Source of the DNA: Sceloporus undulatus
Taxonomy: Eukaryota; Chordata; Lepidosauria; Squamata; Phrynosomatidae
Direction: 5' to 3'
Length of the DNA stretch: 64,000 bases
Assembly (NCBI RefSeq): GCF_019175285.1
Contig: NC_056523.1
Location: 125,345,692 to 125,409,691 of the forward strand
Shown here: positions 45,001 to 60,000 of the stretch, one piece after another
Position numbering within the stretch: position 1 is the stretch's first letter
Layout: each line of letters begins with the position of its first letter
Notes under the pieces: model-generated
What the model was told of the DNA's origin: nothing
Databases searched by the model: none
What the model saw: only the letters and a program-made list of their open reading frames with translations
Made by a program: the position numbers and the translations under genes

Positions 45001-48000
45001 AATCTGAATAGGACAGTTTTGCCTAAGTTTAGGTTTAGAGCTTGTCAAATTTACTCTGTTGGACTAGAACTGCCAGAATTTCCAAGCCAGGTTGGCCACT
45101 GAACACAATTGACACTTCATTTCCACTGAAATAAATCTTGGTATGTCTTTCATTCCCAAATTTTTCCTTGGGAATACTACAGTTTACATACAATTTTCAA
45201 CCATTCTGTTTGCATTGTCATGTTATAAAAATTCAGGCTTAAAATCTCTGAAGCAACAGGAATGTCTGTGGTATTCATTTTGTCAGATCAGGATTGCTTG
45301 TTACTGTGAACATACTGGAGGCAAAGTGCATTTTCATGATAGTTTTTAGGTTGAGATTGACTTGAAAGCACATACTGTACACATGCATTCTATTCTCCCA
45401 GTCCCTTTTTCACTCTTCAATCTTTGTGTTTTCAATTTTGTTCATTCTGAATAATTGAAGCAGAAGAAGTAGGCCTTGGATTTCAGCTTTTTCTTATCAA
45501 AATATACCCTTCATGTGTATAGTAATGATTTAATCCTGTGACAGCTGCTTTATAGAGCAGCTAGGAAATTCACTTTTTGTACACCAGAGGGTGCTGTCAG
45601 CTGAACATTTAAAAATATGCATTCTACCTATGATCTATTTCTAGGCTGCTTCTTTTTCTTCAATGGCTTAGTGTGGCGTTTAGCAGAAGGAATAATCCCA
45701 CAGGAGACTGAGGCAGACTCTGTGCATCTAAGTGAAGTCACTGTTTATTTTAGCAATTGGTCTTACTTTGCACTCTGTAGTTCGGACCTTCCCCTGTTGT
45801 AACAACCAACCCACATTTCCTTATCTTTTATCAATGGGATGGTGCAATATTTTAAAGCAGGCTTGGGGTTTTTTGTTTGTTTGCTGAATGCTGGTGGTAC
45901 AGATTTGCTTTTTGTGTTATCAGAATGAAATTGTGTCTGTTCTTTGACTGAAGGCAAAACTATGAACAGCATGGTCTGGTTGACTATATCTAGATCTCTG
46001 GGCATTTAAGCCATACAGATTTTTGGAAAATTCTTTTCTTGGCTGCTTGAGTTATTAGTAGCCTTGCTGTTCTCAGAAAAATATTTGAATCCAAATGAAA
46101 AACACCAAGCTTGCTCCTTGGTTGTGGTAAAATACTTGCAGTTACCTGTAAATTAAAAAGAGACTACATACATTCAGTCCTACTATTTGCTTGCATTTTA
46201 ATTCTGAAGCAGGAGAAACCATATCTTTGATGCATTGAGTCACTTCTCTGGCCAAAAGGTCTGGGTATGTCTGGCTGTTTCAGTATATATTGTAGTTCAA
46301 GATAATCAGGCTAAGAGACTGCATTTGGAACTAGGCAAAGTTGGCCACACTTCATTTCCACTGAAATAAATGGAATTTAAGCATCGCTAACTTCAGCTGG
46401 GTTTAGTCCATGGCATAAATTGCACTTCACTTAGTTTTCTCCCACTTGGATATTGAACTCCATAACGCACATGCTGTTCAACCCTGCCCTAAAGTTAAGC
46501 AATGCTCCCTAGTTTCAAATCATCATTTTTCATCTGATTACTTGTTGAGACTGATTTTGTGCTTACATAGACACCAGACAAAATCACTTGTTGCTGTTGT
46601 TGTTTGTGTTCAAGTTGTTTCTGAGTTATGGCAACCCTATCACGGTGTTTTCTTGGCAAGATTTGTCCAGAGCAAGTTTGCTTTTGTGTTTTTCTGAGGC
46701 TGAGAGCATGTGAGTTGTCCTGGATCACCTGTTGGGTTTCCATGGCTGAGTGGAGAAAAAGGAATCTTGTGGCCTCTTTACAACTAATTGATCTGTTTTA
46801 TGGATTACAACTCAGATTAGGATTCCCAGATTGTAAATAGATTGTTATAAATGCCAACAATAAGTCAATTAGTGCTACAAGGCTTCTTTCCTACCTCCTT
46901 TTCATATAATAAAGGCTAATACAGCTGTCTCTTAGGAAATATTTATAATGGTGTCTGTGAAACTCAGTTCTGGCTGCTTTATTATAGGTTGCGTAAAAAA
47001 AAGAAATGGTATAGCAGGGACATAATTTCCGAAACTAATGTGTTTGAACTATCTAAGAGTACCAGCTTCTAAGTCCTAAGCAAGAGAGATTTAGAAATCA
47101 AAAAGTCATTCATAAGTCATTGTAATAAAAAATTGGGACACTATTCTAATATCATGCTTAGAAAGGAAATGTAATAAGAGTAAATACAGAAAAATGATAA
47201 AGAAAGAATGTGCAAAGTTCTGGAATGTAATGTATGCTTTCAAGTGCAATAACTGAAAATGTGATCGAGAATTTGTTGTCCTTTTGGAGAAATGAAATAA
47301 CTGGCTGGAAACAATCAAACATATTGGGCATTTGGATCTACACCAGAGATTTCCAGTTGGTTTGCCTCCTGTGTTCCCTTCTGAATATCTTAAATATTAA
47401 TATCTTTGTAACTTTGGGAATTTGGTAGGAAAGCTGCTAAAGAAGGAACTATCTTAGTTATTATTATTATTATTATTATTATTAACCTTTATATATAAAG
47501 TGCTGTAAATTTACACAGCGCTGTACATACAGTCTTTTTAATTAGACGGTTCCCTGCCCTCAGACTTACAATCTAAAAAGACATGACACAAAAGGAGAAG
47601 GGAGTGGTGGTAGGGAAGGGGATGAGGTCCAGCAATTCCTCTCTATCCACAAGGCCTGGACTAAGGCAGATGGACTGGAGGGAAGGCTTGGCTTCATAAT
47701 GGATGGTTAATCTTCTTCCAGGGAGGCCTGTTGGAGCTAGCCTGCCTCTCTAGTAGGATAATACATATAAAGTACATAGCAATACAGGAAATGGTTCGAT
47801 AAAACAGGCACCAAAAGAACATCAAATAGCAAGCGACAATTATGCAATGCCTGGGAAAGCTTCTCTGAACAGGATGTTCTTCAGCTCCGTTTTGAAGCTG
47901 GATAAAGAAGTGCTCCCCTTGCTCACGGGGGAAGAAGGTTCCAGGCGTGAGGGGCAGCGAGTGAAAAGGGGTGAATCCGAGATGGGGCAGAGGAAATCCT

Positions 48001-49248
48001 GGGCTGGGACAGCCGACCCTGACTACCAGAACGGAGGGCCCAAGTGGGAAGGTGAGGAGAAAGAAGGTCTGATAAGTAAGGAGGGGCCAGTCCATGGAGG
48101 GCTTTAAACGTCGACAGCAGGAGCTTATACTGAATGCGGAAAGGGAGGGGGAGCCAGTGAAGGGATGCCAACACAGGAGAGATGTGGTCAGAGTGGTGGG
48201 CGGATGTGATAATGCATGCAGCTGAGTGCTGGACAGAAATTAAAGGACGGAGGTGAGAAAGAGGAAGCCCAGCCAGGAGGATGTTACAGAAATCAAGTCG
48301 TGAGACCACTAGGGCATGGACCAGGATCTTGGCAGTAGAGGCAGAGAGATATGGTCGGATTTTGGCAATATTTTACAAAAAGAATCTACAAGCCTTGGCT
48401 GTGGTCTGGATCTGAGGGATACACGACAGAGAAGAATCAAAGATAAAACCAAGACTGCGGGCTTGCTGGACTGGTTGAACAGAAATGTTGTCCACAGAGA
48501 CAGAAAAGGAGTGTTGAAGGGTGGACTTAGGAGGAAAGACAAGAAGCTCCGTCTTGGACATGTTGAGCTTCAAATGGTGATGGCGCATCCACTGCGAGAC
48601 AGCTGTAAAACAAGATGAAACTTGTTGTTCACACCTTGGAGAAAGGTCGGGGGTGGAAAGATACAACTGGGTGTCATCGGCATACAGATTGTAGGAAAAA
48701 CCAAAAGAGCTAATGAGTTTACCTAAGGACAGTGTGTAGAGAGAAAACAGAAGGGGACCCAGAACAGAGCCCTGGGGCACTCCAACAGATAAGGGAACAG
48801 AGGACTAAGTCTGACCACCTGTGACCACTGCAGAAGATCTGCCAGACAAATAAGATTGAAACCAGTTGAGAACAGAGTCTGAGAATCCAAGGTCAGAGAG
48901 TATGTCAACTAGGAGACAGTGATCAACGGTGTCAAAAGTTGCAGACAAATCAAGAAGAATGAGAACAGAGTAAAGGCCATTAGCCTTGGCCTGTAAAAGG
49001 TCATTCGAGATCTTAGTGAGAGCTGTCTCTGTAGAATGCTGTGGGCAGAAACCAGACTGAAAGGGATTGAAAATGGAATTGGCTTCAAGAAACTCAAGAC
49101 AGCGAGAATAAACAACCCGTTCCAAAACCTTAGAAAGAAAGGGAAGAAGAGAAATCGGACGATAGCTAGACAAAGAGGAGGGGTGAAGAGAAAGTTTTTT
49201 CAGAATAGGGGAAATGAGAGCATGTTTGAAGTCTGAGGGGCAGGAGCC

Positions 49249-49289
<41 letters not shown>

Positions 49290-50964
49290 AAGATATGGAG
49301 AAGCGAGGGCAGAAAAGAAGGAGCTATAGAGATTAGAAGACGAATTTTTAATACAGGGTGAGTTTGACTACTCTTCTGGGTCATGGTTAATTAAAGTAGC
49401 AATCCAAAGTACAATCCCCTGATTCTGAGAATTCTCTTTCATTTTAGAAAGTTGACTAGTGAAGAGCTGATCACAGTCTTAAAAAACAACTGTCTTATAG
49501 CACATTTTCTGTTAAAAAGGTCTGCTTTTATAATTGCCCTGTCATATGTACTTCAGTTTGTTGCTGTAAGAGAGCCAGCATGGTTTAGAGCATAATATTA
49601 TTACTTTTATTTGTATAGCACCATAGGATTTACATAGCGCTTTACAGAGGAGAAAAATAGCATAGGACTAGAACTCTAGAGATCGGGGCTTGATTCCTCG
49701 CTCAGCCATGGAAACCAACTGGGTGACCTTCAGTGAGTCACATGCTCTCAGCCCCAGTAAATCTCATGATAGGTTCACCTTAGGCTCGCCATAAGTTGGA
49801 GATGACTTGAAGTCGAGGGTCAAACTCAGGGGCATGTAACGAAGGATTTAAATGGAGGGGGGGGAAGCACCACTTCCCTCCCCTCCTGCTCCCTCTCTGG
49901 ACTTCTCCCAAAGGTCACAGTCTGGGCATGCAAAATGTGGACACAAACCTCCAATTTCCTTCCCGACCCCACAACCTTCTCCAAGGCTAATGGCTTGCAA
50001 AAAAAAAAAAAAAAGGGGGGGGGGAGACTTGAAAGTTGCTGTAAATTTCACCTGCTTGGAATTTTTTAAAAAAGTCCCTTCACTTAGATTGTGACAACAG
50101 CAGTACTCCTTACTTAATTTCTTAATACTTTTAATCTTGGCCAGTCATATCCAGTGTTTGAAAATTACTAACAACTGTATTACACAAGCACAAAGGGTCC
50201 ATTTTGGTCTTCAAGGATCACCTGTCCAGCATTCAGCTGCACGCATTATCACATCCGCTCACCGCTGTGACTATATCTCTCCTGTGTTGGCATCCCTTCA
50301 CTGGCTCCCCCTCCCTTTCCGCATTCAGTATAAGCTCCTGCTGTCGACATTTAAAGCCCTCCATGGAGTGGCCCCTCCTTACTTATCAGACCTTCTTTCT
50401 CCTCACCTTCCCACTTGGGCCCTCCGTTCTGGTAGTCAAGGGCTGCTGTCTCAGCCCAGGATTTACTCTGCCCCATCTCGGATTCACCCCTTTTCACTCG
50501 CTGCCCCTCACTCCTGGAACCTTCTTCCCCCACAAGCAAGAGCCATCACTTCTTTATCCAGCTTCAAAACAGAGTTGAAAACCATCCTGTTCAGAGAAGC
50601 CTTCCCAGGCATTGCATAATTGTCGCTTACTATTTGATGTTCTTTTGATGCCTGTTTATCAAACCATTTCCTGTATTGCTATGTACTGTACAGTATATGT
50701 ATTATCCTACTTGAGAGTATGTATTTTCCCTGGAAGAAGATTAACCATCCATTATGAAGCCAAGCCCTCCCTCCAGTCCATCTGCCTTGGTCCAGGCCTC
50801 GGAGGTAGAGAGGAACTGCTGGACCTCTTACCCTTTCCCTCCACCACTCCCTTCTCCTTCTGTGTCATGTCTTTTTAGATTGTAAGCCCGAGGGCAGGGA
50901 ACCGTCTAATTAAAAGGATTGTATGTACAGCGCTGTGTAAATTTACAGCGCTTCATAAATAAAG

Positions 50965-51008
<44 letters not shown>

Positions 51009-54000
51009 CCCATTCAAGGTACTCAGTCAGTTTAAGCCTCTAGGAATGGCTTTTGAGTTTGAATCTATCTCAGCCCCCACATCCCTGCTATCTCTCTCTC
51101 TGCACTTTTGACATTTCTACTACTTCGTCCTTACTGTCATTACGTTTTCCAAACAAATGGCAGTCATGTGTCACTACATCTCAGAGATGTTTTGTTGCAT
51201 GCGTAAGAAAAGTGTTAAATATTTCTTCGGAATACTTTTGGCATCTTGCCTTGCTGCTTCCATATCTTCAAGTCAGAAGGTCATCCCTTCCACATTTCCA
51301 CCCCCATTAGTCTTGTATCTGTTGCTACATACTGAATGCCGTGTTAAGATCTTCTAGGCTTACTCTGGTCATCCTTTCTAATTGCTTCAAGGAACAGCAG
51401 AACTGTCGCTGAATGCTATGCACTGGGAAATGCTTTAACCAAAAAGCTGCCAAGACATTAAGACACTGAAATGCATGCAAAGCTTGCTTCTTCTGAGGAT
51501 GGATTGATAGACTATATGTTTGTAACTTTGATATATTGCTAGAGTTACAAAATACTAACTTGCTATTGAAGTGTGAAGTGTACAGTACAATGGGTCCTTG
51601 ATATTCACTGGGGTTTGCTTCCAAGACTCCCTGTGGATAACAAAATCCATGGATGTTCAAGTTCCATCATATACAATTATGTGTTAGTGTCCATTATATA
51701 AAATAGCAAAATCAAAGTTTGCTTTTTTGAATTAAAAAAAATTACTCGTAGTAGTTTGAGTGTTGGACTAAGACTCGAGGCCAGGTTTAGATTCCCAGTT
51801 CAGCCATGAAACCTACTGGGTGACCTTGGGCAAGTTGCATGCTCTCAGCCTCATGGGAACGCAATGACAAACCTCCTCTGAACAAATCTTGCCAAGAAAA
51901 CCCCATGATCAGTTTCCCTTAGGGTCGCTGTAAGTCGGAAATGACTTTAAGGCACATAACAACAACAAATTTATTTTCAAGCTGCAGATTGTTGAATCCA
52001 TGGAGACAGAATCTGTAGATACAGAGGGCTGGCTGTTCCTTACCTGGGGAGATTTACCATGAATCCAACACCTGATTAGGGTAAATTTTATGCCTTGGGA
52101 AATTCAAGTAGATTACAGGGCAAAAAATAAGTGGTATCCATTACAGTACCCTGTCTTGTATGAATCTATCTCCATATACTTTTCTTGGGTGGTGGTTTGC
52201 AGAGATAGAAACAGCAGAAAAGCTGTCTGATGCAAGTCAGAGTTGTTAATATTCCCAGTCAGTGGGGATTAAAGGATACTATTACCACATTTTTGCACTG
52301 TCTTCAGTTGCATCTGAGGGCAACAAGGGAATAAGGCCAGAGTTTCCTTTTTCTCTTTTCTTGCTCAATTGGACCAGCTGCATATATGCGTATGAGAGGA
52401 ATTCTGTTGTGTATAAAGTATGGGCGACTGCCTGCTGCTTTGCTTGTACTACTTGCTGCTATAAAGCCACAAGGGAATGTAGAACTGCATTTAGCTTCTG
52501 ACCTTTAATTGAACAACTTCATATTCCCCTGCTTATCTCCCTCTTCCAAAGAAGTGAGTGTGCATATGGCATGGGATCTGCTTTACTATACATACAGTCA
52601 GTCCATCCCAGAGGTTGGTGGTAGATCATATAATAATAATAATAATAATATTTATTTCTATCCCGTCTCTGCAATAAGATCGAGGCTGCTTCAACAATGT
52701 TCCAGTTCTCTGAAGGTGCAGGGATATGTTAAACAATGTTCTTACTATAGACAAGGAGTGGGCATTTGTGGAAAGCTAGAGGGCTGCATTAGCTGTCCAG
52801 GACACCTTGGAGGGCTGTACTATCCATTATACCTGCTCCTACGAAAAAGCCCTAAGCTATTTTCCTCCAAATGTCTCCCAAAAAGATGAGATCCAATGTG
52901 GTGTAGTGGTTTAAATGTTGGATTGTGACAGTGGTGACCAGGGTTTGAATCCCAGCTTGCCCATGAAAACTCACTAGGTGACTATGGAAAAGTGACACTC
53001 TCTCAACTTCAGAGGAAGGCAAAGGCAACCCCCACTGAACAAATTTTGCCAAGAAAAGCCCATGATAGAGTTAGAAAACAACTTGAAGGCACACAACAAC
53101 AGCAACAATGAGCCCCATGAAACCCTACATAGGATATGTGACATATTTTGGGGATTTTGGGGCTCTTAAGGGGCATTTTCGGGCAATTTGAGGCAATAAA
53201 AATTATTTGAAATTTTTCATAGAATTTTGTTTTGATCTCCCTGAGGTTGTTCCAGTGTGGCTCTAGATATGGTGAAATGCCATCCACAACTAATTTTTGG
53301 GATATACTCACCTGTACGTCAAAAAATTAAGCGCAAAAATGGGCTCCAAAATCCTAGGTAGACATATATATGGGTCAGTATGGTAGTACTTCTTATTGAG
53401 TCTCAGGAAAGCTGTGGAGAAGGGAGGGAGGAGAAAAATCAGAGGTTTCTGTCCCCCTTTTTGCAAGCCATCAGCTTTGGGGAAAGGAGGGAAATCAGAG
53501 ATCTCTGTCCCTCTTTTTGCAAGCCATCAGCTGTGGGGAAAGGAGAGAAATCAGAGGTCTGTGACCCCCTTTTTGCAAGCCATCAGCCTTGGGGAAAGTT
53601 GTGGGGAAGGGAGGGAAATCGGAGGTCTGTGTCCACATTTTGCATGCCCAGACTGTGACCCTTGGGAAAGGTCCAGAGAGGGAGAAAGAGGGAGCAAAGT
53701 GGTGCCCCCCTCCATTTAGATCCTTCATTACATGACCCTGAGTTTGACCCTTGACTTATCCACAGGTCATATCAAAAGCCTTGATTTTGCCCCCAAAACA
53801 TGCCCTCGACTTATACATGCGGTTGACTCATACACAAGTATATATGGTATTTCAGATTTTTAAATATACAGTGCGCCCGCATTATATGTGGGTGCGCTAT
53901 ACGTGGCTTTGAGTGTATGCGCTCAAGCTGTAGGCACGCGCGGGGCGCAAGGTGCGGCGGATCCCATTCATCTGAATGGGGCGCCTGCCTGTGGTGCCCC

Positions 54001-57000
54001 ACGCACTCCCACACCGCCGTGTGCACGAGCCCCATTCAAATGAATGGGACTCCAGCATAGGCGGAATTCGCCTTACGCGGGGGGGAGGTCTGGAATGGAT
54101 CCCCCACGTAAGGCGAGTTTCCATTGTATATATATTTAACTCCTGGGGGTTTGTACTTTCCCCACCTCGTCAAAGTAATCTTGTAAACTAGCAACCTGTC
54201 CAAGGAGATATAAAAGGTTGCCCCTGCCCTTTGGAATATGCTGCCCACAGAGCTCCGCTCGGCCACCTCCCTAGCTCAGTTTAGAAGGGACTTGAAAACC
54301 TTCCTATTTCGAGCTGCATTCCCCGAATGAGTTCCTGATGGCCTTCCTCCCTCTTTGGTCGGCAAGATGGCTGGCTGATGGGGTTTTGACTTGTTTTTAA
54401 TATGTGTATATTATTATTGTATTGTGTTTGATTTTATTGTAATGTTCACCGCCCTGATCGATGGAAGGGCGGTATATAAATAAAATTTTTATTTTATTAT
54501 TATTTAAGATGGATTTAAGTAATGTTAGAATTTTATAAGAAAAATTGGCATAAAGAGCCTGGGTTTTTTTATTTTTTGAGCTGCTAATTGTTTTGGAGAT
54601 TTAATAACTAAACTTTAGCTGGCTGATAAGGACCTTTTTATTTGAGCAGGGATTTGGTTGACTGATTGGCTATGCAGTAGGATCTTTTAATGGTGTGTCT
54701 GTGCTGTATTTGTATTGTTATTGTCATGATTTTAAATTATTTTGTTCTTTAAATTTTTTTTGTTGTTAACTGCTGTCAAGTCGACTTTGACTTTTGGTGA
54801 CCCCATGAATGAGAGTCCTCAAAGTCCTCCTATCTTCAACCACTCTGTTCAGGTGTTGCAGATCTCATAGCTGTAGCTTCCTTGATTGAGTCTATCCATC
54901 TTGAATGCAATCTTCTTACCTTCTACCTTACAAAGCATAAATGTCTTTTCTATTGAGTCCTACTGATGTTTTAATATGGTAGTTTATTATCTTTTAACTT
55001 TTTAAGCATTAAGGTGTATAGTGGGCCCTCCATATTCTTTAGGGTTCAGGGTGCAGGACCCTTGTGAAAGTGGAAAAACCATAAATTAAAAAAAAAAAAA
55101 AGAATTTCCAGGTCTTCCAGCGCAACTCTGTGGTTGCCATTTACTAGAAGGTGACCATAGAATTGTGCAGGAGAACCTACAAATGCCCAGATAAGTCTTC
55201 TCTCTAGGAATCTGTAGGTCCTCCAGCGCAGCTTCTGTCAAATGTTGACCACAGTGTTGTGCTGGAGGAACTAGAGATTTCCAGAGAGAACATATTAATT
55301 GAACAGTCAGACAAAAGTCAAAGCCAAAAATGTGGGGGGCTACCTGTATTTATGATGTCAGCCAGATTGGGCCCCTTATTGGCGGAAAGGTGGGATGCTA
55401 ACTAATTTAAAATAGCCCATGTTTTTGTTAAGGCTAGACAGGAAAATTATCTCTAAGACAATCAGGTTTCCTGTGCTGTTGAGCCCATTTGAGCAACCTA
55501 TAACAAATCAAACATACTCTTGGGAATTTTGAAATTCTGCACTGTCACTCCCTTCAGGGAAGGGATGGCTTGATAGACTGACTAAAGTTAAGAGGTGGTG
55601 CTTTGAATGGGCCCATGAGGGAGATGGGTGATGTATCAATTTTTGTCTGGGCTACACACTAATAAAATTATATCTCCTTGCATGTCATTTGCCTGTTTAC
55701 ACTTATTTTGCTTTTTGCAGAATTTCTTGTGCTGGACACCTATTAAAAATGTCAGAGAAAATTTCAACGAACTGTCCTTTTAAAACAACATCAACAACAA
55801 AGCACTTGTATAAAGCAGTGTATGTGAAACAGTTTGTAGCATAAACCAGCCCATTTAGTATTAGCAGAATTCACACCTATCTGTATGCAAATGACTCTCT
55901 GATACTTATCTGCTTGCTTTACCATAGGTGCAGTTTCAGATATGGCTGTATATATTTCCCCTTTTCCTCAACACCGTCTACCCAAAACTGACAGTTCAGT
56001 TAATCAGTTACTTACCAGAGCTCATTGGTTACTCCGTGTCAGTGGAGCTCTCCCTCTCTTCTTGGACTGTCTGTGAGTTTTACTATCCTGACAGCCTGGG
56101 CTTTTTCTCCAGTTCGTATTTATTGTGGGTATCTGCACTGCTGCTGTGCTTGAAAGCTATAGCCAGTTCTTCTGAATATTTCTAGTAGGTCATTGGCATC
56201 TTGATTTTTTTTACTGGGGCACTACTCCTGCCCTTAATAGCACAGTCTGATGCCCTCCATTCCTGCTGTGTGACTGTTGTAATTTGCAACAACTTAATAT
56301 GGTCAGCAACTTAATATGGTCAGCACAGTGAGTGTGCTGCTTTCCCCTGGAAGAAATTCGTTGTTCTAGAAGCTCTGAGGCATATGAGTGACCATTCCAG
56401 CCTGAGGCACAGTTCTATTAATACCTCTGTTTGGAGCTGGCCATTGCTATCTGTTGGAAGTGCTGAACAGACTCCAAATTCTTGCTGGCCCACTCAAGAC
56501 AACACCTCCCTTGATACAGGCCATACACTTACAAATAAGCAGGAGATTGATGACAGGATTTCTCTGCCTCTATCCATAGAAAAGAATGAGGAAGACAATT
56601 TAGGGATGGCTGTGTAAGGATTATAGTCACATCAAGCTCAATTTTCTGCTACTACCCGTAGCGTATATTCTGGTCCTTGGTTATTGCCACTTCCTTTTGG
56701 ATGAGAAACAAGATGGGCAGTCTTGCAAAGGGCCTGGCATGAAGTCACAAATATCTTTCATCACCCTCCATGTATACTTTCCCTGTTGCTTGCCCTGTCT
56801 CACAGTCACATTGACATAGTTGTGCTCTAATGATACAGAGACAGGTTTTCCTTGATCCAGGCATACTGGTCGAAATGTCACTCTGTGCCCAGAAGTTCAG
56901 GAACATGCCATTTAACATTTAACAACTTTCACTGATAGCAGTAAGTCGTCTGCTTTTAAAAGATAGCATGTGGGTGGCAATCAACTGGGCTATCTTAAAT

Positions 57001-60000
57001 GCTTTTGTCAGATGACAGTAGCTACAGTGCTTATAAAGGCAGGGCAGCTTTTACTATCCTCTTGTTAATTTTCCAGTTCCTTTTGTGTTTGTTTTATTGT
57101 TCTCATCAATCTTTTGTAGTATCACATTTCAAAAACTACCCAGGATGGGGTAGTAAGTTATTTCATTTAAACTGTTATGCCTTTTTTATTTGACATTTAG
57201 CTTATCTACATTATGACTGCCACTTTTAAGACCTTTATAGAGCTTACCATTAATTATGTCTGACTCTAAATTTGATCTGTGTTTTTGCAATGGCTGTGTG
57301 TGGAGGATATTCCATTTTATCCTCACAAAAACCCAGTGTTCAGATGTGACTGTTTCAGTTCACCCAGTAACACTGAGCTGGTTGTGGTTGGATTCCAGAT
57401 ATGCTGGCCCAAAGAGAACTGTTTCACCTTCACTCACCCTCCATTTTAATACACTAAAAACACTTACAAGAACAGTTTGGTGGAAAGACCTTGGAAAGTA
57501 AAGACCATAAAAAGAGGTCTGTAGGGTAAATCTAAGGATCAGACCTCCTAGAACATGGGTGGGAGTTGTGTGGCCTTGCAGATTTTCTTAGGCTGCAGCT
57601 CCTACCAGCCCATAGCCACATAACTAATGGCAAGGAATACTATAAGCTGCAGTTGAACGATATTTAGAAGGCCACACAATTCCCATACATGACCTATTCC
57701 TGTTTTTTCACTGCCTTATACCTTTGGGAGACTATTGCGCAGAATCTGAAGACAACTTCCTACTCCTTTTATATGTCCCCAGCATGTAGCCATTCTGCTA
57801 CATGATGTCTCTGAATAAAGTGGTGTTAAGCTAGCTAATGTGCTTAATTGTAGTATTATTTCTTCAGAATGTGAGTCATAAGCAAAAGCGGATAGGAATC
57901 TGCTTTATTTGGCTAAACTATAATTTGTGCCAGAGACTAAAAGTTTTCTGCATGAACAAAGAATGAAAAATCTTGCTGCAAGAGAACACCATTCACATTT
58001 TCGCAGATTTTATGTGAGATAAACCAGTGGTATTCCAAGCTCATTTCAAGGACAGACTAAAAAATAGTTTCACGCAGTCCAATATGACAGTTGAAATAAA
58101 TCTCAGCATCTCCTTGGTAATACATAACCAAATTTTCTTATGGTTGTGTAATGTTACGCTGATGTTATTTTCCAAAATATAAATTCCATTTATATTTATT
58201 TTTACTAGATGCTTTTTATGGTCTTCCTTGATTGTTATGGAAGTGTAGATTGTCTTATCTGTCCTCTTATCACCTTGTGCCTAATTGAGGAATAATTTAG
58301 AACTTGCCTCAGAGGAGGTTTGTCATTGCTTTCCCTTGAGGCTGGAAGCATATGACCTGCCCAAGGATACCCAGTGGGTTTCATGGCCGCAGCTGGGAAT
58401 CGAACCACTGGTTTCCAGAGTCATAGTCTAACACTCAAACCACCATACAGTGAGACAAAATGTGGCTAATGGCCATTGATAGACCTGTCTTCCACATATG
58501 ATTCTAAGCCCATAGTCTCCACCATCACATCTTCTGTCAGTGAATTCTGTAAGTCAACTATTCAAATTGTGAAGAAAACTTCCTTTTGTTGAGTTTTATG
58601 GACAACGAGCATCCTTGGTTGAACCCAAATCTTTATGTTGTGGAAGAACAAAACTTTTCCAACTATTAACCATATGTATAATTTTATAACCTTCTATTAT
58701 GCTGCTACTTAACAAAACCACTTTTCTTTATGGGCAAATTCTGAACTTAGTCTGTAACCCCGCTTTGGTCCACTGGGAGAGGCGGGGAAACATAAATAAA
58801 AATTTATTATTATTGTTATTGTTGTTGTTGTTGTTGTTATTATTATTATTATTATTATTATGAAGCATTACGTTGGTAAGAGAGCTCAAAAGGCTGGACA
58901 GTGGTATGGATAAACATGTTTTCACAAAACTGTTAGAGGTGGTGTCAGTTTAGTGCAGACACAGGCTTGGAAGCTGAAATCCTAGCTTCTCCTGGGAATG
59001 AAACACTGTACGGTGTATACTAGGGTTTCTTAACCAAGTTTCTTTGAGGGTTTCCATGAAAGACTGTGCTGGAAAACATATAACCTTTTTGAACCATAGA
59101 TATAATTTTTATGTAGGGGTTCCCTGGGACTTATAAATTATTTCAGCGATTCCTCCATAGTTAAAAGATTGAGAAAGACTGGTGGGTAATGTGTGAGTGT
59201 TATGACATGGTTAGATTGTGCACACTGACAGGATTTTATTAATAATATTTTGGTCATCCTTATATAAGACAAGTAGATTTAGTGCAAAATATTTAGACAA
59301 ACAAGGGAGTCCTTCATATTTTATTTATAACGTGCCTTTTTGATGGTGAAATCTCAAAAGGCAGTAAAAATAGTGATCTAAGACCAAGATGTTTGGAAAC
59401 AATACAATCTAGAATGAAACAAGCCAATAGAAATGAATCAGGAGTCATTCAGAAATGTATTCTGGATTTTTTTTTTTTAAAAAAATCTTATACAGAGTTT
59501 AATTATTTTCTAAAGAGGGAATTCTACAGTTTTGGAACTGTTCCAGAATTGGCCCTGGTTTTATTACCAGCCACCCTTTGAGATCCCAAGGATGGCATGT
59601 GGCATATGGATCCTAATATATGTTAACACATAATATATGTGAACACGCAACCTGCTAATAATGAGATCACAGACCAGTTAAGGATTTAAAGTTCCATATC
59701 ATCACTTAAATCAAACTTGTAAACAAATGGGTAAGCAGTGAAGCTGGTATAGAACTGGTGCAATGTGAAGTGACTCCTTTGCTCTCACTAGCAGTGTGCA
59801 TGTGTTGTGTGCCTTCAAGTTGTTTCTGACATATGGCAACCCTAAGGCAACCCTATCATGAGGTGTTCTTGGCAAGATTTGTTCAGAGGAGGTTTTGCCA
59901 TAGCCTTCCTCTGAGGTAGAGAGAGTATGACTTGCCCAAGGTCACGCCGTGGGTTTCATGGCCAAGTAGGGGATCCAATACTGTCATAGCCCAACACTCA

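Noticed and set aside
53407-53660. CRISPR-like array
   Set aside because: The whole 56-bp unit repeats, without unique spacers, within a eukaryotic repeat.
55928-56185. Hydrophobic 85-codon frame that could suggest a membrane protein
   Set aside because: Single unsupported frame in an intron, with no similarity to TECR membrane segments or to any family I recognise.
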